Positions 15,334-23,000 of a DNA stretch of 26,968 nucleotides are shown piece after piece; position 1 is the stretch's first letter; each line of letters begins with the position of its first letter. This stretch comes from CAYSPT01 sp964432985 (GTDB lineage Bacteria > Muiribacteriota > CAYSPT01). Below the pieces are notes generated by a model. The model was not told the origin of the DNA, searched no databases, and worked only from the letters and a program-made list of their open reading frames with translations. The stretch is taken from positions 1-26,968 of the forward strand of contig CAYSPT010000068.1 in assembly GCA_964432985.1 (NCBI GenBank), given 5' to 3'. The position numbers and the translations under genes are program-made.

Positions 15334-16686
15334 TTACCGTCCGCCCCAGCTCGGCGCAAGCGGGTACTGGTCCCTGGTGAAGGTGGTGGGAGGCAGCGGC
15401 CCTTCGAGAAGCGGGGGGATGATATAGTCAACGGGTATGGGGGGTTTGTCCCAGGTGTCAACTTCCTTTTCCCATTTCAGGATCTCGTCCTCGACCTTGA
15501 CCTTGGTGTCGTTGGCCTCGTCGATCATCATGATGGGGATGGAGATATCGCGGAAGCAGACGTTGCGGATGATCATCGTTTCGTAGCCGCCGCTGGGGTG
15601 GTTCGAATCCACCACCACCACCTTGGGATCGACGCCGTTTTCCCTGAAGGGGTTGCGGTCGATCTCGTGGGCGTTGAGCTCGAATCCATCCGGTGCGTGC
15701 TCGTAATCCACATACAGCACTTTCTGTTCCCCGTGGGAAACCAGCGCCCGGAACTTGCTCATCTTGATGTCTTCACTGAAGCTGTCCAGCTCGGTGCTCA
15801 CCAGCTCCGCGCCCGACTGCAGGTTTCCGGCATCGTAGTTTTCCTGCTGGTAATCCCGGATGGTCCCCATCTCGTGGGTGTGGGCGAACCAGCCGGGCTG
15901 CAGCTGCCATTTGCCGTTTTCGTCCTGGTAGACGCCGCTGGCCTGCAGGTCGAGCCACAGCTGAGAGGTGACCTGGTTTGGTAAGCCCCCCTGCTCGGCG
16001 ATCTGGGTGACCTTGTCCAGGTTCTCCAGGTAGTCGCTGGGATCTTCGGTGATGACGGAGCCCTGGTCCATGGCGAAGTAGAACCTGCGCGGCGCGGTCT
16101 TCTCGTAGTCGCTTTCGTAGGTGTCCGGGATGTCCTTAGATTCCAGACCGCCGCCTTCTGCCTGGCGCCTGCGCAGCGTTCTCTGAAGCTCTTCCATGGT
16201 TTCTTCTTTCCGCTGCCGGCACTCGGCGGCTTCTTCATCGGACACGAAGCTCTCGGGGTGGTTGAACTCCACCAGCTTCTTCAGAACGTAGGCCACTTTA
16301 ACCTTGTCGATGTTGGGATCATCTTCACCCTCGAGCTGGTCGTCGATCTCCAGGAGACGGAAATCGGTGATAAAGTCGATAACCTGGGGAGGCAGCTGGT
16401 TTTCCAGCTCGGGGATTTCCTTGAGCTTTTTCTTTATCTCCTCGGCGGAGAAGCCCTTGACGAAATTCTGCACCGCCGCCATGGTCTGCCGCGAGCAGTC
16501 CTCCCTGATGGAGTCGCGTACCGCCGGGTCGGTGATGTCCAGGTCCTCGTTGAAATGAATGCTTTTCTTTATATGGTCGATGACGCGCTTGCTTTCCTCG
16601 GCTGACGCCGGGCGAGGTAAGGTCAGCCAGCAGGCGATCATGGCCACGATGAGCACGGTTATCATCATCCAGTCTTTCCTGTTCAC
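15334..16686 (-). CDS. Secreted protein of unknown function in the ECF sigma regulon
   Basis: The 450-residue protein has a clear signal peptide with an AxA site (PASA, cleavage after residue 29). The mature part is charged, with a helical N-terminal half (about 30-190) and a mixed C-terminal half containing QPGWFAHTHEMG, VLYVDYEHAPDGF and VVVVDSNHPSGGYE segments. No family is recognised. The start is GTG at 16686: AAGGAG (16695-16700) is 8 nt away, whereas ATG at 16692 is only 2 nt away. A candidate ECF promoter (16718-16743) lies just upstream, nearly identical to the one before the sigma gene, so its product is a probable regulated output of the pathway. The next gene downstream is 155 bp away. 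Confidence 0.75.
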   Translation of the reverse strand: MNRKDWMMITVLIVAMIACWLTLPRPASAEESKRVIDHIKKSIHFNEDLDITDPAVRDSIREDCSRQTMAAVQNFVKGFSAEEIKKKLKEIPELENQLPPQVIDFITDFRLLEIDDQLEGEDDPNIDKVKVAYVLKKLVEFNHPESFVSDEEAAECRQRKEETMEELQRTLRRRQAEGGGLESKDIPDTYESDYEKTAPRRFYFAMDQGSVITEDPSDYLENLDKVTQIAEQGGLPNQVTSQLWLDLQASGVYQDENGKWQLQPGWFAHTHEMGTIRDYQQENYDAGNLQSGAELVSTELDSFSEDIKMSKFRALVSHGEQKVLYVDYEHAPDGFELNAHEIDRNPFRENGVDPKVVVVDSNHPSGGYETMIIRNVCFRDISIPIMMIDEANDTKVKVEDEILKWEKEVDTWDKPPIPVDYIIPPLLEGPLPPTTFTRDQYPLAPSWGGR

Positions 16687-16717
16687 AACCATCACTCCTT
16701 CGCTTGTTTTACCGGAT

Positions 16718-16743
16718 TGAACGACTCCTTTACGGAGCGGTTC
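16718..16743 (-). promoter_or_regulatory. ECF-sigma-type promoter upstream of the secreted-protein gene
   Basis: On the minus strand GAACC (16739-16743) is followed after 15 bp by CGTTCA (16718-16723), preceded by an A-rich tract. The extended -35 CGAACCGCTCC, the N10 distance from GCTCC to CGTT and the upstream AAAAAT are shared with the site at 18968-18993. The predicted start near 16710 leaves a short leader containing AAGGAG. Confidence 0.68.
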
Positions 16744-16789
16744 GTATTTTTTTCAAAAAACTTTTCCGCCACGGATGGTTTCATTCACC

Positions 16790-17425
16790 TCAGCGGGGAA
16801 TAAGCGTCTTGGACGCGTTGACGATTTCTTTTGTCTCTCCGGTGGTCGCATCAACTGTGATATCTTTCACCACGTTGTAGATCTTCTCTTCGGGATGGAT
16901 AATCAGGGGAGAGTAGACCACGATGTTCGAATCGCGGTAGATCCCCTTGGCGAAGAGATCGATCCGGTAGTACTTGTTGGCGGCCAGCATGGCCCCGAGC
17001 TGGGACATGTTCTGTATTTCCTTGGGCGGTGGATTAGCGGACGTGTCGGTGTAGGGAATGTCCTCCGCCACCACCTCGAATTTCGCCGTCCGTTTGAACT
17101 TCCCTTCACCCAGCTCCAGGGTTCCTTCAAATTTCCCTATGTATCCTTTGCGGGCCTTTATCTTGTCCATGCTGTCCGTGCAGGCTTTTTTGTACCAGCG
17201 CTCCTCGAAACCGTTCTGGGCTATCAGGGCGGAAGCCCGGGCGATACCCGTCTCGGCAGCTAGCTGGGCAAGGTAGCTGTCCACGGCGTGGTGCACGAAC
17301 TTTCTCTCGTGGGAGGAGTGGTAAAAGAGATAGACCAGGAATACGGAGAAGATACTCACCACAATCATTACCAGCCACAGCGCGATTCCCCGCGGCGCAA
17401 ACTTCATTTTGTTGATGGTTTTCAC
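16790..17425 (-). CDS. PilX-like minor pseudopilin of locus B
   Basis: Starting at GTG 17425 it has 211 residues. The N-terminal leader MKTINKMKFAPRG is followed by a hydrophobic helix (IALWLVMIVVSIFSVFLVYLF) with no Glu at +5, as in PilX/GspK-type proteins. AETG...FEERWY after the helix matches SETG...WDDLWY in the Hint-bearing PilX-like protein of locus A. AGGAGG (17435-17440) lies 9 nt from the GTG. An alternative ATG at 17446 overlaps the stop of the anti-sigma gene by 4 bp and would add seven residues without a good ribosome site. The gene directly follows the anti-sigma gene in one operon, which places a pseudopilin under the same control. It is expected to cap a pseudopilus with the PilV and PilW-like proteins. 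Confidence 0.8.
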   Translation of the reverse strand: MKTINKMKFAPRGIALWLVMIVVSIFSVFLVYLFYHSSHERKFVHHAVDSYLAQLAAETGIARASALIAQNGFEERWYKKACTDSMDKIKARKGYIGKFEGTLELGEGKFKRTAKFEVVAEDIPYTDTSANPPPKEIQNMSQLGAMLAANKYYRIDLFAKGIYRDSNIVVYSPLIIHPEEKIYNVVKDITVDATTGETKEIVNASKTLIPR

Positions 17426-17442
17426 TGTTTCAATCCTCCTGC

Positions 17443-18234
17443 TCATTCATCAGCCAGCCCGCCCAGAAAAGATATCATCTTGATGGGTATGGCGGACTGC
17501 AGCGCCTGAAGCTCCGAAGATTTGGCCCCCTGAGCAGATGTGGCCCCTTCTATGCCCGGACCGAGTGCCGGCTGGATGGAAAACTCCAGGCACCGTTTGC
17601 CCCGGCGGGTGAACTCCATGACGATGGGCTCCATGTTCTCGTAAAGGACGCGCCGCTGGCCGTCTATCATTCTGACCAGCTTGCACTGCTGATTGGCCGG
17701 CTCCTTTTCGATCAAGTACACGATCTGGCGGCAGTTTTTGTCGGTAAAGGTGATCCGGTCCACGCTGCTGGTGTACACCGCCGGCTGCTGCACCGACCGG
17801 GCTTCCTGCAGTTCCTGGGTCATTCTGACGGTGATCTGGGCCATGGACGTGTCAGTGCCGGCGCTGCGCTCGGCTAAAAGCCAGCCGCTGATTCCGGCCA
17901 CCAGCGCGATGATGGGCAGGGCGGCGGCGTACTTCAGAAGCGGCGCCGGAGAAAACAGGGTGCCGAACCAGGCACTGAACCGCTCACCAAAACTCGGGGC
18001 TGCTTCGCCGGCGTTCTCCTGCTCCAGTTCCTGGACCATCTCATCCCAGTAGTGCTCCGATACCGGGGGCGGCTCCAGGTCGGCAAAGATCTGAGCTATG
18101 TCGTGCATCTCGCGGTAGACGCGGGAGCAGTCCATACACCTCAGGAGATGCGCTTCCACCTGCTCCCGGGCGGAACCATCAAGCTCATTGTCCTTGAATG
18201 CTGCCAGGTTGTCCTGCACCTCACGGCATTCCAT
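17443..18234 (-). CDS. Zinc-binding anti-sigma factor with a PilW-like extracytoplasmic domain
   Basis: The 263-residue protein should hold the neighbouring ECF sigma factor inactive at the membrane. Residues 3-36 form a ZAS motif, C3-x25-H29-x3-C33-x2-C36. A linker leads to one membrane segment (about 99-122), and then an extracytoplasmic part. Residues about 158-263 resemble the head of the PilW-like pseudopilin encoded at 19000-19551: ITFTDKN..IVYLIE and KLVR here, against LEFHDRN..ITYLIE and KLVR there, followed by a similar GK-containing strand region and hydrophobic end. There is no prepilin leader, so the domain is displayed by an ordinary membrane segment. The ATG at 18234 has AAGGTG 6 nt upstream. 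A longer in-frame start (18279) lacks one. The sigma gene is immediately upstream and the PilX-like gene immediately downstream. Confidence 0.85.
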   Translation of the reverse strand: MECREVQDNLAAFKDNELDGSAREQVEAHLLRCMDCSRVYREMHDIAQIFADLEPPPVSEHYWDEMVQELEQENAGEAAPSFGERFSAWFGTLFSPAPLLKYAAALPIIALVAGISGWLLAERSAGTDTSMAQITVRMTQELQEARSVQQPAVYTSSVDRITFTDKNCRQIVYLIEKEPANQQCKLVRMIDGQRRVLYENMEPIVMEFTRRGKRCLEFSIQPALGPGIEGATSAQGAKSSELQALQSAIPIKMISFLGGLADE

Positions 18235-18290
18235 GGCTTTCACCTTTCTTTCGTTTTCCCGATTATCCCGGGCCTTCAATTCGCGGACCT

Positions 18291-18962
18291 TCAGTTTTGA
18301 ACATCGAAAAATTTATATTTTAACATGTCACGCAGCTTTCGCATGGCCGCGGACTTTCTCGATTTAACCGTGCCTACCGGGCACTCCATGATCCGTCCTA
18401 TCTCCTGGTAGGGGAGCTTGTGATGCTCGCTGAGGATGAAGGTCATTCGCAGCACGTCGTCGAGCCGGGACACAGCGGTTTTCAGCATGGTGACCCGCTC
18501 CTTCAACAGGACCTTCTGCTCGGGTCCGGGACTGCTCCCCCGGACGGCGGCGATCGTTTGTCCTTCAGGCATGCTCTCCTCCAGAGTTTCTGCTACCCGT
18601 CGGCCGCGCCTTCTGACCTCGTCGAGCCAGGTGTTGGAAGCCACCCGGTACAGGTAGGTGGTGAACCGGGCCGCCGGCTGGTAGCGCTCCCTGGCCCTCC
18701 AGATTTTAATAAATACTTCCTGGGACAGGTCCTCGGCGGCGGTTCGGTCCCAGCACAGGTGGTAAAAATAGGCCTGTAATTTTCTTGCATGTTTATTCAC
18801 CAGCTCCTCGAACGCCCTGATATCGCCCCGGCCCGCTTCGTCCATAAGGCGCGCGTCTGTGTCGCACAATGCGTCTGTGTCCTCCTGAACGTGGTCATCC
18901 GTGACCATGAAAGAACTGTTTCGTTCCAGCGCATCTGTTTCATCTCCAACGTGTTCCTTCAT
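18291..18962 (-). CDS. ECF-type RNA polymerase sigma factor
   Basis: The 223-residue protein has the two-domain ECF layout. Region 2 (about 50-120) holds AFEELVNKHARKLQAYFYHL, AEDLSQEVFIKIW and FTTYLYRVASNTWLDEVRRR. Region 4 (about 158-213) has the helix-turn-helix LPYQEIGRIMECPVGTVKSR followed by KSAAMRKLR. An acidic N-terminal extension of about 40 residues is unusual. The ATG at 18962 is chosen because it lies 5 nt after the -10 of an ECF-type promoter. No Shine-Dalgarno sequence is present for this ATG or for later in-frame ATGs, so a leaderless start is inferred. The anti-sigma gene starts 56 bp after its stop, in the usual order. The promoter's match to the one at 16718-16743 suggests autoregulation and a second target. 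Confidence 0.92.
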   Translation of the reverse strand: MKEHVGDETDALERNSSFMVTDDHVQEDTDALCDTDARLMDEAGRGDIRAFEELVNKHARKLQAYFYHLCWDRTAAEDLSQEVFIKIWRARERYQPAARFTTYLYRVASNTWLDEVRRRGRRVAETLEESMPEGQTIAAVRGSSPGPEQKVLLKERVTMLKTAVSRLDDVLRMTFILSEHHKLPYQEIGRIMECPVGTVKSRKSAAMRKLRDMLKYKFFDVQN

Positions 18963-18967
18963 AGCAT

Positions 18968-18993
18968 GAAACGTCTCGTATCAGGAGCGGTTC
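18968..18993 (-). promoter_or_regulatory. ECF-sigma-type autoregulatory promoter
   Basis: On the minus strand GAACC (18989-18993) is followed after 15 bp by CGTTTC (18968-18973), which ends 5 nt before the sigma-factor ATG. AAAAATTCGAACCGCTCC (18-mer) differs by one base from the matching segment at 16733-16750, and the GCTCC-N10-CGTT spacing is the same. Confidence 0.68.
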
Positions 18994-18999
18994 GAATTT

Positions 19000-19551
19000 T
19001 TATTGATTGAACAGCATACACATGTGCACCAGCATTTCCGCTTCAAACACTTTAGACTCTTCTTCGGTCTTCCCGGGCCGGTACACGGCGATGTTCAATT
19101 TCATCAACTGTTTACCCTGGTGGTGAAACACCGTTTTCGGTTCGTTGTCTTTGACCAGCACGACGTGGTCCGCCATGATCCGCCCTTTCGGGGAATCACC
19201 TTCGACCCTGACCAGCTTGTTGCCGCCCTGGGACCATTCTCCCTCCTCGATCAGGTAGGTAATCTTGTTGTAGTTCCGGTCGTGAAACTCGAGTTTCATC
19301 CCGGAGCCGAACGTCTTGCCATACAAGGGGGGGTTGTACAGGTACCGCGCCTGCGCCAGCTCACGGTAGATCCTGAAAACGAGCTCGCGGATCATCTGGT
19401 TCTGCTCCACCCGCTTACCGGCTACCTGGGGATTGCGGGTGAAAGCGAACAGGCGGTACACCATGGTGAGAATCACCAGGAAGATGATCGCCCCCACGAA
19501 CATCTCGAAAGCCGTGAAGCCGCGTTGAGGTCGTTTGCGTAGTAAAAACAT
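19000..19551 (-). CDS. PilW-like pseudopilin of locus B
   Basis: The 183-residue protein has the leader MFLLRKRPQRG, a processing site RG/FTAFEM with Gly11, Phe12 and Glu16 at +5, and a hydrophobic helix (17-37). The head (about 86-183) contains LEFHDRN, ITYLIEE, KLVRVEGD and a C-terminal GKQLMKLNIAVYR strand. Its stretch 86-183 matches the extracytoplasmic end of the anti-sigma factor two genes downstream. AGGAG lies 10 nt before the ATG at 19551; an in-frame ATG at 19584 would overlap the upstream gene and is less likely. The stop lies right next to the ECF promoter of the sigma gene. It presumably assembles with the PilV-like and PilX-like proteins of the locus. Confidence 0.85.
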   Translation of the reverse strand: MFLLRKRPQRGFTAFEMFVGAIIFLVILTMVYRLFAFTRNPQVAGKRVEQNQMIRELVFRIYRELAQARYLYNPPLYGKTFGSGMKLEFHDRNYNKITYLIEEGEWSQGGNKLVRVEGDSPKGRIMADHVVLVKDNEPKTVFHHQGKQLMKLNIAVYRPGKTEEESKVFEAEMLVHMCMLFNQ

Positions 19552-19564
19552 GGCGTTCAGGCTC

Positions 19565-20071
19565 CTAGTAGTATATTTTCTCAATGTCGGTACCCAGGTA
19601 GAACTTCTGCTCCGCCCCCTGCTTGCCCTTCCACTTGACGCCCACGGTGATACGGCCGACTTTGGCGTTCAGCCCCTGCTCCGCGACTATCGTGTCCGGC
19701 TCCACCGTCCGCCAGTAGGAGAACTTGTCATCCACCTTGACGGGCTGCTCTTCCGTCTCCATGATGATGGCGCTGAGCTCGGCCAGGCTCTTCTTGTTGA
19801 TGCTGTTCCAGTGCTTGAGACGCTCGACTTCCTTCTGGGCGATGAAGAATGCCCGCATGGTGTCTTCGCTGTACCGTATGGTTTGAACGCTCTGGCGGAA
19901 CATGATAATCAGGGGGACCAGGAGCATGGCCAGAATGGCCACGCTGACCAGGATTTCAGCCAGAGAAAACGCCCTCGTTTTTCTGAAACCGCTTATTCCA
20001 CATGTAAGCCTGCTGTGGGCTTGCGATGGCAACTCATTAAATAAGCGGGACATCATGTTGTGTATCATCAT
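19565..20071 (-). CDS. PilV-like pseudopilin with Ala at the cleavage position
   Basis: The 168-residue protein has an unusually long leader (34 residues) and then the segment KTRA/FSLAEILV. The prepilin cleavage position would be Ala34-Phe35, with Glu39 at +5, whereas Gly is almost universal at -1. The helix (40-60) and the following FFIAQKEVERLK are similar to the PilV-like protein of locus A (FLAQYILEKIK). The ribosome site is exceptionally strong: AAGGAGGTGATC (20076-20087), 9 nt before the ATG. It also contains the stop codon of the HEAT-repeat gene (20078-20080), so the two are tightly coupled. The PilW-like gene begins 13 nt after its stop. Function as a minor pseudopilin is inferred from sequence. 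Confidence 0.82.
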   Translation of the reverse strand: MMIHNMMSRLFNELPSQAHSRLTCGISGFRKTRAFSLAEILVSVAILAMLLVPLIIMFRQSVQTIRYSEDTMRAFFIAQKEVERLKHWNSINKKSLAELSAIIMETEEQPVKVDDKFSYWRTVEPDTIVAEQGLNAKVGRITVGVKWKGKQGAEQKFYLGTDIEKIYY

Positions 20072-20077
20072 GTCCGA

Positions 20078-23000
20078 TCACCTCCTTGACAGGGATGAGT
20101 ACAATGCTTTGAATCCGAGAATGTTGTCCGACGAGACGATTCGCCACTGCCCGTTGATCTTTTTCAATTTGTCCGTGCACTCCAGCGGGAATATGTCCGG
20201 TACAAGCAGGACCGCTCCCTCTCCCTCACCCCGATAATAAGACACCTTGTACACCGCTTTGGCGTAGTTGTCGTAGAACACCACGTGCACATCCGAGATT
20301 TTCATTGATTCGTCGCCGTGAAAACTGAACAGCTTATTGAATGCTTTCTCGATGGCGAAATAGCTGAACTTGTGGTCCCGGTAGCTGGAATCGAAGTGGC
20401 CGATAAAGGTTTTTCCTTCCCGCTTGTTGAACACGGCCGCCATGTCACGGTACTTGGTTTTGATGGCGGGGAGATCACGAAAATCGATGGCCGTGTCGTC
20501 GATTTCAATATCTTTTAAACCCTGTTTAGTTTCAGTCTTCCTGGAAATGGTGATTTCCCGGTCCGGGCCGTAATCCGGCTGCTCTACCGGCTGCCTGGAC
20601 GGCACTACCAGGACCAGGAGGAAAAGTCCCAGGAGCACCAAGGGAAGGACGTACTGCCTGGTACCACCCTGGAACATCTCCGCCGCCAGGCCCGTCAGTC
20701 CCCCTTTGGGCGCTTTGGGCCAACGGCTCACACCCTGCAGGGCGGCGGTCTTTCCCGTCCTGGCCACGGCAGCGGCTTTCTGGATGGATTCCACCTGGAA
20801 GCTGCGGCGTATCTCCTGCTCAGCCCGCTCAGCTTCTTCTTCCAGGAGATGTATCGATTCTTCGGTCCCCATGGTAATCAGGCAGAACACCGCTTCTTTT
20901 CTCATGGTCTCCCGGGTGTCCTTTGACACTCCCACCGGGTCCAGCATCTTTTCCAGCTGATCCAGGAGCTCAATTTCAAAATGCTCCTGCAGAGCGACCA
21001 CCGCATTGATCTTGACTCTCTGGTCGGGGTCGCAGAGAAGCGGGCTGAGAAGATCGAAGATGTCCTTGTCCGAGAAGGGAAACAGGGCCGCCACCGCGTT
21101 GGCCCGCACCCGGTGATCGGTGTCCTTAAGGTACGTGCGAACCACCGGGATGATTTCCGGGACCCGCAGCGAACCGATAACCGAAAGCAGGGTGGCCCGC
21201 ACGTAGCGGTTTCCTTCCCGGGATAATAGCTCGGTGAAGTAATCCAGGTTTTCCAGGGTGACCAGTTTTTTGAGGTTCTTCATGGCCATGTCCATGGCCG
21301 GGAGCTCGTCGCGGCGCAGAAGCTCGATCTGGGAGCGGATCAGCAGCTCCTGGTTTTCCAGGATGAACGCCTCTTCGAACTCGCTGATGTCGCCCTGGTA
21401 CAACTCCAGGACGGACCGCACCTGGTTGTCCTGGTTGTGATAGATCTTGTTGATCATGTTGTAGGCCTGCAGCACAATGTCCACTTCACCATCGGAAGTC
21501 AGGCGCTTGAGAAGGTTCAGAGCGCTGTAGTCACCGATATTTCCCAGGATGTGGATGGCCGACAGGCGCTTCCAGGCCTCCGGCGATTCGATCATGCTCT
21601 CTATTTCCAGCTTCGCCCGGTCGCGGTCAACCTCCCAGAGAAACTTGATGGCGTTTGCCTTGACCCGGCCGTCGTCGTCATAAAGCCTGGGCAGGATTAA
21701 TTCCACCGCTTCGGGGGTCTTGAAATGGCCCAGCGCCTCCACGGTGTTGGCCCTGATACGACTGTCCTGGTCTTCAAGATACGGCTTCAGGCGCGGTACC
21801 ACCGATTCGTCGCCCAGGGCTCCCACGGTCTTTACCAGCGACGCCTTTGTGACGGGGTCCGGTTCCTTCTTCAACGCCTTGAACAAGACCGGCAGCTGCT
21901 CCGGCGTCCCCAGCTGACAGATGGTGTCGATGGCCCTCTGCTTCTGAATCCGGTCCTTACTGGACAGCGAAGCCAGAGCCTCGCCCAGGGCCGATTCATC
22001 GATCACCTTGTCTTCGGTGATAGTGTCAATAAGCACCTCGGAGCGGCTCTGCTGGCTGGCGGCCATCTTGTTGAGGGCGTTTTCGGCCGACAGCTTCACC
22101 GCCTCCACCGGTGAGGTGAGCAGCGACGCGAGAATCTCCTCGCAGTAACTTTCGCCGATCTCACCCAGGGCATAGATGGCTGATTGCACCTTGTACACCT
22201 CGGTAGAGGACGTCATTTCAAGCAGTTTTCCCCGGGCTTCGTCGGGGTGCCGCTCGGCAATGGCCCGGGCGGCCTCCGCCGCCACCCGCGGATCCGGATC
22301 CGCTATAAGCCAGAGAAACAGGTCTACGTTCCGCTTATCGGCCAGGTAGCTCAGTCCCTCGACGGTATTGGCCCTGACCCGGGAGTCGGAGTGCTTCAGA
22401 TACGGTTTGAGGCGGCTCCCCACTTCGGGACCACCGATCTTGCCGATGCCCTTGGTGAGCGCCGACAGGACGTACGGGCTGTCTTCGTCTTCGAGCAGTT
22501 TCAGCAGATCCGGCAGCACCTCCCGGGTGTTGAGGTCCGCCAGCTGGCACACGCCTTCCAGGCGTTCCTGGTACTGCTTCGATGACAGCAGTTTCCGGGC
22601 GGCGGCGACCGTTTCATCAAACGACAGGATCTTAACCGGTTTTCGAAGCTCCGGTTTGTGCAGCTTTGCCTGGTCCGTTTCACCCGCTTCCTTAAGCGCC
22701 CGCTCGATTTTCTGCTCAACCTGCGCCAGGGCCTTCTGCACCTCTTCGTCGAGATCGGGAGTTCCGGCAATATTGAGCAGCAGGTCCCGGGCTTCGGGGG
22801 TGCCCACGGTAGAAAGGGCGAAGATGGCGCTCTTCGCCTCGCGGGAATCCTCCGACCGCAGCATGGTCCGTAGAACGTCGATCACCTTTATCCGGGAGTG
22901 GTACCACAGCGACTGGGCCACGTTGGCCCGTACCCGGGGGCTTTCATCGTAGAGGTACGGCGACAGCAGCTCGAACTTCCCGGAGACCGGGATCACGGTG

